From the IMG/VR virus record IMGVR_UViG_3300009432_000034, positions 1 to 29,456 of that record: 29,456 nucleotides of DNA, one strand, 5' to 3'. The notes under the pieces are model-generated. The model did no database searches, was not told the DNA's origin, and saw only the letters and a list, made by a program, of their open reading frames with translations. The translations under genes were made by a program, and so were the position numbers. The DNA comes from a virus. Shown here in pieces: positions 20,672-28,981 of this stretch (position 1 is its first letter; every line of letters begins with the position of its first letter).

Positions 20672-21553
20672 CTATTTAGTTTCTAGAGCATCCAGCTTTA
20701 GTTCAGCTATCTTTTTAAAGTTTGCCCATCTATCTCTGTAGGAATTACCAAGTTCTCGCTTAGTAATCTTACCTGCCGTAGCAGACTCTCGTGCTTCGTT
20801 ACGTTCAACTTCCTCATCATCTTGAAGAAATGCAATAATCTTATGCCATGTAGGATTCTCTTTCTTCCATACTTCCCAATCGTGATTCTTACGCTGCTTC
20901 ATCCTCTTATCCAATCCCTCTGGATTTAAACTTTCAATAGATTTAATATGTTTATCCGCACCATCCCTATAACCATCATGATGTAACAGGGAGTCAGCTT
21001 GTTTTATAATTAACTCTAGATCCTCTTTATTATCATCCTTAAGACGCTTTGTTCGCATCTTGTCACCGTGTTTCTCTTGGTTCATCTCAAAGAATATATC
21101 TTCCTTGAATGCAGAAAACGTCTTAGCTTCCTTAAGCATTATACGCCTAACCGCATTCTCTTCCCCACCGAAGAAACCACCGTGACTTGGCTTGTCATCT
21201 AGTAACTTATGTGTGTACTCGTGAGCGGCAGTTTCCTTTATAGCCCCAGTATCTAGACCTACGACTTCCCCGGGTTCCATGGTGTAATTACCTCCTTGTC
21301 CTTTGAAAGACGAAGGGACACGCTCAGTGTAAGTACCTAAGTATTCTTTAGGTAAGTAAGCTCCCTTCTTAGTCCACCGAATAGGTACGCCTGTAGATCC
21401 TACATACTTATAAGCCTCTGGATCTACCTTACCTTCTAAGAGGGCACCACCAGCATAATCAACATCTGATTGGAACTCAACGTCCCCAACATCTTCGTTC
21501 ATCTTACGTAACTCTTCTTCCGTGAAGTTACCAAACATACTTTTCTTAGCCAT
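20672..21553 (-). CDS. HExxH zinc metallopeptidase-like virion-region protein
   Basis: The protein has 293 aa. Residues 111-115 are HEYTH within KETAAHEYTHKLL, a full HExxH zinc-peptidase motif preceded by helix-forming residues. E131 or E132 (FFGGEENAVRRIM), about 16 residues further on, is a candidate third ligand in a following helix. The rest is charged and helical (many Lys, Asp, Glu, Arg) with no membrane segment or signal peptide. GGAGG precedes ATG 21553, which overlaps the stop of the 1293-aa gene by eight bases. Possible roles are processing of the large internal proteins or attack on host protein after ejection. The motif is clear; activity is inferred. Confidence 0.7.
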   Translation of the reverse strand: MAKKSMFGNFTEEELRKMNEDVGDVEFQSDVDYAGGALLEGKVDPEAYKYVGSTGVPIRWTKKGAYLPKEYLGTYTERVPSSFKGQGGNYTMEPGEVVGLDTGAIKETAAHEYTHKLLDDKPSHGGFFGGEENAVRRIMLKEAKTFSAFKEDIFFEMNQEKHGDKMRTKRLKDDNKEDLELIIKQADSLLHHDGYRDGADKHIKSIESLNPEGLDKRMKQRKNHDWEVWKKENPTWHKIIAFLQDDEEVERNEARESATAGKITKRELGNSYRDRWANFKKIAELKLDALETK

Positions 21554-24500
21554 TAATGAATACCTCCAGTTCTTCTTCAGTTGCGTCTGGGTTAGTTTCT
21601 AAGAACTTAATAACCGAAGCAGATGGTTTACTAGAGGCCTTAACCCTATCGACTACACTTTCTGGTAGACCCTTCTGAGCTAGCTTTTTAGTTACTCTAT
21701 CAATAATCTGTTGATCATCAATACCTCTAGACCTTCCTTCTACTAACGCTTCTTCTATCGCGTTAACATCAGCTACCCATTCTTGGTCGTAACCTAATCC
21801 ACCTTCTTCCTCAGAAACACCAGCACTCGTGGTAACACCAGCCTGTAACCATGTTCGATTTAGATTTAAAGCCGCAGCCTCTTTCTCCATCTTAGTATGT
21901 GCTTTAGTAAACTGAGAACGAGCAGCAAATGTTTCAGAGGCAAACGCTTTATCTGAAAGTAACTTACTCATTAGATAGGTAAGTTCTTCAACTTGGTCAT
22001 CACTCATAGAAGCAACACGCTTAGCAGCAATCTTACCTGCGTGAAGTAAAGCTAAGTAAGTACGGTTGATCCCCATTACTTCTCTCTGTCTTAACGAAGT
22101 AAATAACGAAGGTAACTCTCGAATCACTGTTAGCATTTTACTTGATGGGTGCATTGAATCGAAGTCAGTTATAACTTTAGTATCTGGTACATTATTACTA
22201 AACTCTACTTGTTCCATGAAACCCTGCATATTCTCAAACTCATCCTTCCCTAAGAGAACCTTTAGTCCTTTCTTGTGTGCTTGAAAAGATTTAAGTAATT
22301 CTCCAGTATCTAGGAAAGCCTCAGGATTCTCAGAATTAAATGCTTTCTGAAAGATTGAGGATACAGCTTGCTTCTTTATAACAGGTATTTGATCAGGTTG
22401 AAAAGTATCCAACCACTCTTTCAAACTAAGAGAAGAGATGTCACTCTTAAGTATCTTAGAGAAAGAAGCATCCAAGTCATCAGTATCCATTAACTGTTTC
22501 ATAATCTTAGTAGTTTGGTCAAGCTCAGCTACCCGTACGTCCTTTAGTGCCTTCTGTACATCAGGAGAGCTAAAGATAGAACTAGTGTCCTTTATTAAAT
22601 TATCAACCTCACTGAGAATCTCAGGGAAGAATTGTAACTTAGAACTATTATCAAACTTCCACTGGCTTAATGCGGCCCTAGGATCACTAGCTTTAACTAT
22701 AGTCTTCGCTATTTCCTGCTGGATATGATTAGTTACACCTAACATTAAAGACATGTGAGCATCCTTAGAGGTAGCGTAAACAGTATCTATTCCCGGGAGT
22801 TGCTCTAAGATATCCTCACTTAGTATATCCCCTAGTCCTTGCATCTCGTCAAACATATTAATACCGGGAGTACTCTCGTTAGATAAGGTAGCCAATCTAC
22901 GAATGTTGGTATCTGATTCAGGGCCTCCCCAGATCATGGCACCTACTTGATCAGCAGCAACCTTACCTACTGTGGTGTTTCTAGCAGCAGTCTTTAGAGT
23001 ATCTCCGCCTACTGACATCTCTCCAAAGATAGGAAGGTAAGCTGTCTTATACCATTCCTTGGCTGCCGTACGTTTCTTAAGTAACTCAGGAAATTCTTTC
23101 AAGCCTTCAGTCAAGAAATCTTCCATTCCAGACACAGCTTTAGTGAGATACTTTAGACGCTCAGGGTCGTTGTTAGAAGACTTAAGGTCTCTTTGTTCTG
23201 ACTTTAAATCTTTAACTACAGTATCCAAGTGTGTATAAGTAGTCTGTCTATACTTAATAGGTATGTTAGTAATAGCATAACTAGTTTCGCCTTTAGCTAT
23301 AGAACTAGCTACCTCAGTAATATCTACCAATACGTCGCCTACTTTTACTTTAATATCAGCACCCTTATACATATCTAAGATACTTCTAGACTGAGCAACA
23401 TTCAAAGAGCTATACACTTCCTTAGCTATTTTATCAGGTACCTCAAACTTAAAGAACTGATTCATCTCAGCAGAAGAACCTCTCTTCATGTCCATTGTGT
23501 ATACAACAGAATTCTCAGGGTCTATATCAAACAAAGCATCATTGACCTGCTTAATATTCTTCCTGAAGTACTCAAACTTCTCTTTAATCATAGCCCCTAC
23601 AACGGTTCTAGACTCGGGAGCATTCAAGGTATCTAGTATAGTAATATTAGTTAAGGAATCAACACCACCATAAAGTTCAGTCAAGGCTTCTTGCTTAACC
23701 TTATAGTTTTCCTCAGCAGCTAAAACTAATGCTCTTTTCTCCAGAGGAGTAGCTGTAGACATCTTGGATTTTATGATTCCATCTATCTTAGTTAAACGTG
23801 CAAAGGTCTTTTCAACGTGAACATCCCCTTGGATCTCCGCAAGCATAAGAGCAAACTTCTGTTGGTGTGGAGTTTTAGCGTAGTTAATCCAAGAGATATC
23901 ATCCCCAAACTTAAGAGGAGAGTTTTCTTCTAACCACGAAAACCTTGATTTATCACTAAGTAAATCCTCAAGTTGTACACCTGACTTCTGTAGTTTATCA
24001 AAGATCTCATCCGCGAACAGTCCTGTACTAGAGTTACTCTTTGTCATATCCGTGCTTAACTTTGTATCCATAGGTACTTCAATGTCTACCTCAAAAGTAG
24101 CATTACCTTCCACGTCTAATATAGGCTTACCTGCTTCATCTAGAATAGGCTTTCGTTTGTTAATAAATCTATCAATACCTTTAAGCACAGCACCAACATG
24201 AGTTTTCTTAACTGTATTTACTGTGTCTCCTAGTAACTCATTGTCCCCTAGTTTACCAAAGAACTTTCTACCCATGTTCCAAGAGGCACGAGAGGCAGTA
24301 GTAACAACTTTCAATCCTTGTGCTGTTCTATTGAAGGCAGGTCTTAACTTATCAGTACCCCTATATCCTACAGCCCCTCCTCCAAAGGCAGCGAGTATAG
24401 CAACAACAGGTGCGTATTCAGGCTTAGCTGATTCATCACTGAGGTACCAATCCATAACAGCTTCCGAAGAAAGTGAACTAGTTATTGCTGCCATTCCTTC

Positions 24501-25427
24501 CCTAGCTAAGAAGTAAGCAGGATTATCCGTCATCTTTATAATGTCATCTTTAAGGAACTGAGGTAAATCCGAGTCTATAATATTAGTAGATTTACCTAGC
24601 TTACGCATGGCAGACGCAGCAGTAACTACCGAAGCTAGAGCACCGAAAGCGTTACCTGCGTAAGAAGCTAAAGCTGTCTCAGGTTTAACTTGGGCTACAT
24701 TCTGCATATAAAGTTCTTCAACTGAAAACCCAAACCACTCAGGAGTAAACCCAGTAGCAGGGCTAGCATCCTTAACAGCTTCCTCAAATGACATGTCGCC
24801 ATCTATCATATTCCAGAGTAACTCATAAGGAGCCGCTCCGGTTTCCGTAACGAAATCAACTGTGTTATGGATAAGAGTAGGAAGAAGAAAGGTAGCTATA
24901 TCTGCAGTACCTAAGATACCAGCGGGAATCTTGTGCGCCAAGAAACGTGCATCATTTCTATCTGCCCCATCAGTCATATAAGATCCGTCGTATACAGCTT
25001 TAAGAAACTGTTCGTCTTCCATCTTAGTCTGCCAGTTCTCTTCTGGCTGAAACCCTTCTGCGTATATACTATCTTCAGCACCTTGAGTATCCTCATCTAA
25101 CCCGAATAGAGAATTGAATGCTGCTTGGTTTTCTTCAGCAATATAAGGTTCTTCTTCTTCTTCAGGCGCAACTGTAGGGTCTAAAGTAACTGTAGGTTCT
25201 TCAGGTGTAACCTCAGGATCCATAGTAACCTCAGGATCCATAGTAACCTCAGGATCCATAGTAACCTCAGGATCCTCCTGTGGTACACTAGTAGGCATTT
25301 GTTCTGCCTGTGGTGGAGTAGGGTTGCTCCCTAGTAAAGACGTCTGAGGAACTAAATTAGGAGCCACTAACGTGTTATTTTCTATCTCTTTATCTTCATC
25401 TAAACTAGAGTCTAATGTAATTGGCAT
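21546..25427 (-). CDS. Very large internal virion (DNA ejection) protein
   Basis: The protein has 1293 aa, the longest product here and similar in size to T7 gp16 (1318 aa). The N-terminus is acidic and Pro-rich with DPEVT repeated four times (52-75) and an EEEEE run, so probably disordered. Hydrophobic stretches follow near 167-192, 252-275 and 338-357, able to enter a membrane, and then a long helical, charged body. No lysozyme/transglycosylase or RNA polymerase motif is apparent. The place among virion genes, size and mixed hydrophobic-helical make-up suggest an internal protein ejected with the DNA. AGGAGC precedes the start. Confidence 0.75.
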   Translation of the reverse strand: MPITLDSSLDEDKEIENNTLVAPNLVPQTSLLGSNPTPPQAEQMPTSVPQEDPEVTMDPEVTMDPEVTMDPEVTPEEPTVTLDPTVAPEEEEEPYIAEENQAAFNSLFGLDEDTQGAEDSIYAEGFQPEENWQTKMEDEQFLKAVYDGSYMTDGADRNDARFLAHKIPAGILGTADIATFLLPTLIHNTVDFVTETGAAPYELLWNMIDGDMSFEEAVKDASPATGFTPEWFGFSVEELYMQNVAQVKPETALASYAGNAFGALASVVTAASAMRKLGKSTNIIDSDLPQFLKDDIIKMTDNPAYFLAREGMAAITSSLSSEAVMDWYLSDESAKPEYAPVVAILAAFGGGAVGYRGTDKLRPAFNRTAQGLKVVTTASRASWNMGRKFFGKLGDNELLGDTVNTVKKTHVGAVLKGIDRFINKRKPILDEAGKPILDVEGNATFEVDIEVPMDTKLSTDMTKSNSSTGLFADEIFDKLQKSGVQLEDLLSDKSRFSWLEENSPLKFGDDISWINYAKTPHQQKFALMLAEIQGDVHVEKTFARLTKIDGIIKSKMSTATPLEKRALVLAAEENYKVKQEALTELYGGVDSLTNITILDTLNAPESRTVVGAMIKEKFEYFRKNIKQVNDALFDIDPENSVVYTMDMKRGSSAEMNQFFKFEVPDKIAKEVYSSLNVAQSRSILDMYKGADIKVKVGDVLVDITEVASSIAKGETSYAITNIPIKYRQTTYTHLDTVVKDLKSEQRDLKSSNNDPERLKYLTKAVSGMEDFLTEGLKEFPELLKKRTAAKEWYKTAYLPIFGEMSVGGDTLKTAARNTTVGKVAADQVGAMIWGGPESDTNIRRLATLSNESTPGINMFDEMQGLGDILSEDILEQLPGIDTVYATSKDAHMSLMLGVTNHIQQEIAKTIVKASDPRAALSQWKFDNSSKLQFFPEILSEVDNLIKDTSSIFSSPDVQKALKDVRVAELDQTTKIMKQLMDTDDLDASFSKILKSDISSLSLKEWLDTFQPDQIPVIKKQAVSSIFQKAFNSENPEAFLDTGELLKSFQAHKKGLKVLLGKDEFENMQGFMEQVEFSNNVPDTKVITDFDSMHPSSKMLTVIRELPSLFTSLRQREVMGINRTYLALLHAGKIAAKRVASMSDDQVEELTYLMSKLLSDKAFASETFAARSQFTKAHTKMEKEAAALNLNRTWLQAGVTTSAGVSEEEGGLGYDQEWVADVNAIEEALVEGRSRGIDDQQIIDRVTKKLAQKGLPESVVDRVKASSKPSASVIKFLETNPDATEEELEVFING
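25207..25275 (-). repeat. 18-base tandem repeat in the large internal protein gene
   Basis: On the plus strand GTAACCTCAGGATCCATA is repeated exactly at 25207-25224, 25225-25242 and 25243-25260, with a fourth copy of 15 bases (25261-25275). Read on the minus strand it encodes DPEVTM three times, then DPEVTP. The lack of any silent change between copies shows recent expansion or active homogenisation. Confidence 0.95.
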
Positions 25428-25436
25428 GTAGTGCTC

Positions 25437-27113
25437 CTATGGCATAAGTTCGTAAAATTGAGCAAGCATATTAGGATTAACATTCTTTTCAACCTGTCCC
25501 GACTGAGACATAAATACGGTGGTAAATTTACCGTTCTCTAAAGGTACGTAGAAAGCTACACCAGAAGGCATTCCAGACTTAATATCTTTAGGTTGTAGTA
25601 CAGACGGTTTAGCAAACGTTAGGTTCTTAAGAATACTTGCGTCCCCTTCACTACCTAAGAAATTACTTACAGCATTCCTAGCTGTATCAATACTACTCAT
25701 TTTAAATTTAGTGGCGAAAGTCTTAAACACGGTCTGCTTAGCTTTAACACCTGTTGCTTCGACTATTTCTTTAAGCATCTTAATGTCCATCGTATTAAGT
25801 TCTTTAGCAGTATCCCCTCGTAATGCAGAGGCTCCTTTATATATGAAATAGGTATCATTAACATTAGATAATGTCTTAGTAACAATACGATCTACTTCTG
25901 AATCTTGTCCTGAAGTATACCCAAGTGCCTTATACAGACGCTTAGTCTCCTCTCCCTTGGCATACTCTTTAATAGACTCAACACTATTTAATGTAAGATT
26001 ATACTTATTCATGGCATCACCTTTAATCGCAGCTATACGAGCAGGATCATTTGTGAAAGTAAACATAGTATCTAACCAGTTAAGCCCTGAATCAATACCT
26101 TGCATAATACCTTCGTTAGTTGGCATTATAGTAGTAAAAGCATCATTAGCCGCCACCAACGCAGTCATCTGTTTAACGAAAGAATCTCTAGGTTTCTCTT
26201 TGTTCTTAGAACTACGTACATCATCACCAGAGGCATCGGCCATAACAACGTTAGAAGTAATATCAGTTTCAGATCCATCATCGTTTCTCTGTATGTACTG
26301 AACCCTAGTACCTCCTAAAGGACCTTTGATTTCTTGTTTAATCACACCACTTAATAACTCTTGAGTATTCTTATCGTAAGCTGGTTGGGTCAATAGATCC
26401 TGTGTTAGAACATTCCCCGCTTGAGCAGTATTAAACACAGGGCTAACATAAGGTTTCTCGGGTTTCTGAGGAACCTGTGCTGCCATAGGACTAGACTCGG
26501 CTAACGCTGGGACTTCTTGAGAAGGACGTGGAGTCATGCCTGATTGTATATCAACAGCACCCTCAGTAACCGCACGTGCACCATCCCCTATAGTATTAAT
26601 AGCGGAGTCTGCCCCTTTCATTAGTAACTTATCAATCCCAGTTAACACAGGTTGACTTGATTCTACTTGTTGTCTCGCGGAGATACTTCTGTGTAATTTA
26701 GTAAGATCTGCATCTCGCTCCTGCGCTGACTTATAAGGGTTTACAAAGGCCTTCTTCTTTATCAGCTTTGAATACTGTTCTTTAAATACCTTTTCCCCAC
26801 CATCCCCACCATGCGCTTTACGTACTTCAGGATCCTTCCATTCTAGATATGCTTCGTTATCATAGTACTGTTTAGTATACTCCCCTGTGCTAGGATCGAT
26901 AAAGTTATTAGCTATTAACCCAGCTTGAGTAGAAGAGATAGAAGCCGCCGCCTTAGATGTGTTGTCGTACTGGCTCTGTGCTCGCTCTCTAGACATAGCA
27001 GCGTTGTTATCAGCAAGAGCTAACATACGTTCTTCCATACGTCTAGCGCGTTGATTGTTTTCCTTAAGACCACCCTTAACTGCTCCCATTAAGAAAGCTT
27101 TAGCGATACTCAT
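25437..27113 (-). CDS. Probable internal virion protein (558 aa)
   Basis: The protein has 558 aa. It is helical and Ala/Gln/Lys-rich: an N-terminal coiled region (RARRMEERMLALADNNAAMS), a Pro-rich hinge near 190-225 (PRPSQEVPALAESS, QVPQKPEKPYVSP), then a helical C-terminal body. There are no enzymatic motifs or Cys. It directly precedes the 1293-aa gene, the same order in which T7 encodes gp15 before gp16, so it may be the partner internal protein in DNA ejection. It starts in a TAATG overlap. The role is inferred from order and composition. Confidence 0.7.
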   Translation of the reverse strand: MSIAKAFLMGAVKGGLKENNQRARRMEERMLALADNNAAMSRERAQSQYDNTSKAAASISSTQAGLIANNFIDPSTGEYTKQYYDNEAYLEWKDPEVRKAHGGDGGEKVFKEQYSKLIKKKAFVNPYKSAQERDADLTKLHRSISARQQVESSQPVLTGIDKLLMKGADSAINTIGDGARAVTEGAVDIQSGMTPRPSQEVPALAESSPMAAQVPQKPEKPYVSPVFNTAQAGNVLTQDLLTQPAYDKNTQELLSGVIKQEIKGPLGGTRVQYIQRNDDGSETDITSNVVMADASGDDVRSSKNKEKPRDSFVKQMTALVAANDAFTTIMPTNEGIMQGIDSGLNWLDTMFTFTNDPARIAAIKGDAMNKYNLTLNSVESIKEYAKGEETKRLYKALGYTSGQDSEVDRIVTKTLSNVNDTYFIYKGASALRGDTAKELNTMDIKMLKEIVEATGVKAKQTVFKTFATKFKMSSIDTARNAVSNFLGSEGDASILKNLTFAKPSVLQPKDIKSGMPSGVAFYVPLENGKFTTVFMSQSGQVEKNVNPNMLAQFYELMP

Positions 27114-27754
27114 TATACTTTCTCCTGTGAAACTTTAGTCACCGCTTCTTTAGAACGAGCTAGTAGACTATTAGGCATATTGGTTGGTGCTTGGAAATCA
27201 GAGATTGTAAGCTTCTCACCTTGAGGCTCCTCTTTCTTAAGTAACTCTTGAGTAGCTCTCTTATATAGATCTGTGTTTATAGCATCTGACTGTTCGTCAA
27301 CCATAGGGTCCTCTGGATATAACACTGGATCAATCTCAGCATACGTAGCTAATGATATGAGCATGTATATAGTAGGTTCAATAGCTAACATTAGTAAATC
27401 AGGAGTAATATCACCATCCTTGAAAGATTTACTAAGATACTTTTCAGCAATGTGTTCCACTGGTAATCCTGTCCGCATAGCACCTAGTAGATCAGGTAAC
27501 TTCTCTTCTTCAGTAAACCTAAGAAAGGTCTCATCAATAAAGTCTTGTACCTTAGTAAACTTAGGAGGTTTCTCGTAAGCCATACGGCTCTCGGGGTCCT
27601 GCGTTAAAGATTGACCCGGTATAGGAGAAGCCATCATCATGCTCTCAGTTTCCTGTAGTTGCTCCTCAGAAGCACCTCCCTCCTTAGAGAACTTCGGCAT
27701 TCCCGAAGTCCCCTCTTGACCTGATAGGTCTTTCAATTGCTGCATTACACTCAT
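27113..27754 (-). CDS. Conserved virion-module protein, function unknown (213 aa)
   Basis: The protein has 213 aa. Ends are polar and probably disordered (first 60 residues rich in Gly, Ser, Gln, Met; last 40 rich in Lys, Gln). The middle (DFIDETFLRFTEEEKLPDLLGAM, then LMLAIEPTIYMLISLATYAEIDP) is a compact helical domain with one strongly hydrophobic helix. AAGGAGA precedes ATG 27754. Similar acidic helical proteins stand between internal protein genes of marine podoviruses; I cannot name a function. Confidence 0.75.
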   Translation of the reverse strand: MSVMQQLKDLSGQEGTSGMPKFSKEGGASEEQLQETESMMMASPIPGQSLTQDPESRMAYEKPPKFTKVQDFIDETFLRFTEEEKLPDLLGAMRTGLPVEHIAEKYLSKSFKDGDITPDLLMLAIEPTIYMLISLATYAEIDPVLYPEDPMVDEQSDAINTDLYKRATQELLKKEEPQGEKLTISDFQAPTNMPNSLLARSKEAVTKVSQEKV

Positions 27755-27764
27755 TTATGTCTCC

Positions 27765-28967
27765 TTAGCCAAACATCATGTTCTGGGAATTACGCACGGA
27801 TTGTTCTAGTCCCTGCACTCCTCCTAGCAAGGAGAAACCTGCGGAACCTTGTCCACGCGCGGCACCAGCGTTACTAACTGTTTGGGATTGAATTGCTCTT
27901 GGGGTATACTGTTGGTAACCATTCCCCTGAGGAGCACCGCCTAGTAAGCTCTTCATGCTCTTCAAGCGATCAAGGGCGTTACTTCCATTTGCAGGAGCAT
28001 TAGCGGGAGCGCTAAAAGTAGTGTTCCCTGAATAAGCATTATCTATAGTATTCCTAAGTACACCATTACTTATACCAGCTTTGCCTGAGGCAGCGCTTGT
28101 AGCATCTAAAACATCTGAGTAAGTATTAACATTACCTGCACCTTGCCCAGAAATATCCCCAGATAGATCATCAAGCCACTGATTATTATTTACAGGAGAC
28201 ATATTACCCGCACCATCAAGTCGCATCTTAACCCCCTGCTGTAAGGAGTCTACTGTGTTACTTGAACGAGCTAAAGTTTGTGGATCCATACCAGCAATAG
28301 TATCTGCCCCTAGTTGTCCCATGCCCTCAAGACTCTGAAGGGACCCAGCAGCACTATCGGTTAGCATGTTTACTTGTCTCGCGGAACCTCCTATTGCCGA
28401 AAGATCAGCAGCAGCGGTTGTAGCAGCTTGCATGGCACCAGAGTTAACCGCAGCCATTCCAGCTTTACCTGTGAACGCATTAGACATGTTAGTAGCGAAT
28501 GAACTAGCAGCACCAGAGAAGTTACCTGCCATCACGTTACTCGCACTCTCAGTTATAGCGTTACCCATGGCACCTAAAGTACCACCGATAAAGTTACCTG
28601 TAGCAAATACACCTGATCCTACGGAACCTAAAGTACTCACGAATGCATTAGCTGAAGTTGCCATAGCCGCAGCACCAGCACCAAAACCACTCCACATGGA
28701 ACTAACCATAGGTCCCATGACAGGAGCGAGTACGAAGGACAACGCCATCATACCTACAGGCCCGAGTTTCGCGGATATCTTACCTATCCCTTTCATTACA
28801 CCTTTCCCTATCTTGGAACTTAAGTCCCACAATTGTTTACCCCCGGGTACTGCATAAGCTACTTTCTTAGCTACTTTCTTCACAGAACGAGCTACACCTT
28901 TTATAGCTTTCTTCGTACCGCTCCATGCTTTACTTAAGCCTTTCTTTATTGAACTAAATAATCCCAT
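27765..28967 (-). CDS. Virion protein with a highly basic amphipathic N-terminus and a hydrophobic Gly/Ala core
   Basis: The protein has 400 aa. The first 70 residues hold 16 Lys and 1 Arg against a single acidic residue, arranged as amphipathic helices (SSIKKGLSKAW, KKAIKGVARSVKKVAKKVAY). Residues 70-100 are hydrophobic and Gly/Met-rich (GPVGMMALSFVLAPVMGPMV), followed by a long Ala/Gly/Ser-rich low-complexity region and a Gln/Gly-rich end. The make-up resembles membrane-active peptides and the smaller T7 ejection protein gp14, which forms the outer-membrane pore. An internal or ejected role is inferred. AGGAG precedes ATG 28967. Confidence 0.75.
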   Translation of the reverse strand: MGLFSSIKKGLSKAWSGTKKAIKGVARSVKKVAKKVAYAVPGGKQLWDLSSKIGKGVMKGIGKISAKLGPVGMMALSFVLAPVMGPMVSSMWSGFGAGAAAMATSANAFVSTLGSVGSGVFATGNFIGGTLGAMGNAITESASNVMAGNFSGAASSFATNMSNAFTGKAGMAAVNSGAMQAATTAAADLSAIGGSARQVNMLTDSAAGSLQSLEGMGQLGADTIAGMDPQTLARSSNTVDSLQQGVKMRLDGAGNMSPVNNNQWLDDLSGDISGQGAGNVNTYSDVLDATSAASGKAGISNGVLRNTIDNAYSGNTTFSAPANAPANGSNALDRLKSMKSLLGGAPQGNGYQQYTPRAIQSQTVSNAGAARGQGSAGFSLLGGVQGLEQSVRNSQNMMFG

Positions 28968-28981
28968 ATATTATCTCCTGT

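Noticed and set aside
25207-25275. Short regular repeats, CRISPR-like at first sight
   Set aside because: The copies are directly adjacent, have no spacers and lie in frame in a coding sequence; this is a tandem coding repeat.
21546-25427. Virion RNA polymerase in the 1293-aa protein
   Set aside because: No catalytic motifs of a single-subunit RNA polymerase were seen, and the product is far shorter than the N4-type virion polymerase; internal ejection protein fits better.
28366-28857. Open frame of 163 codons on the plus strand opposite the basic virion protein
   Set aside because: It mirrors the low-complexity Ala/Gly-rich coding strand, has no good ribosome binding site and lies antisense to a coherent gene.
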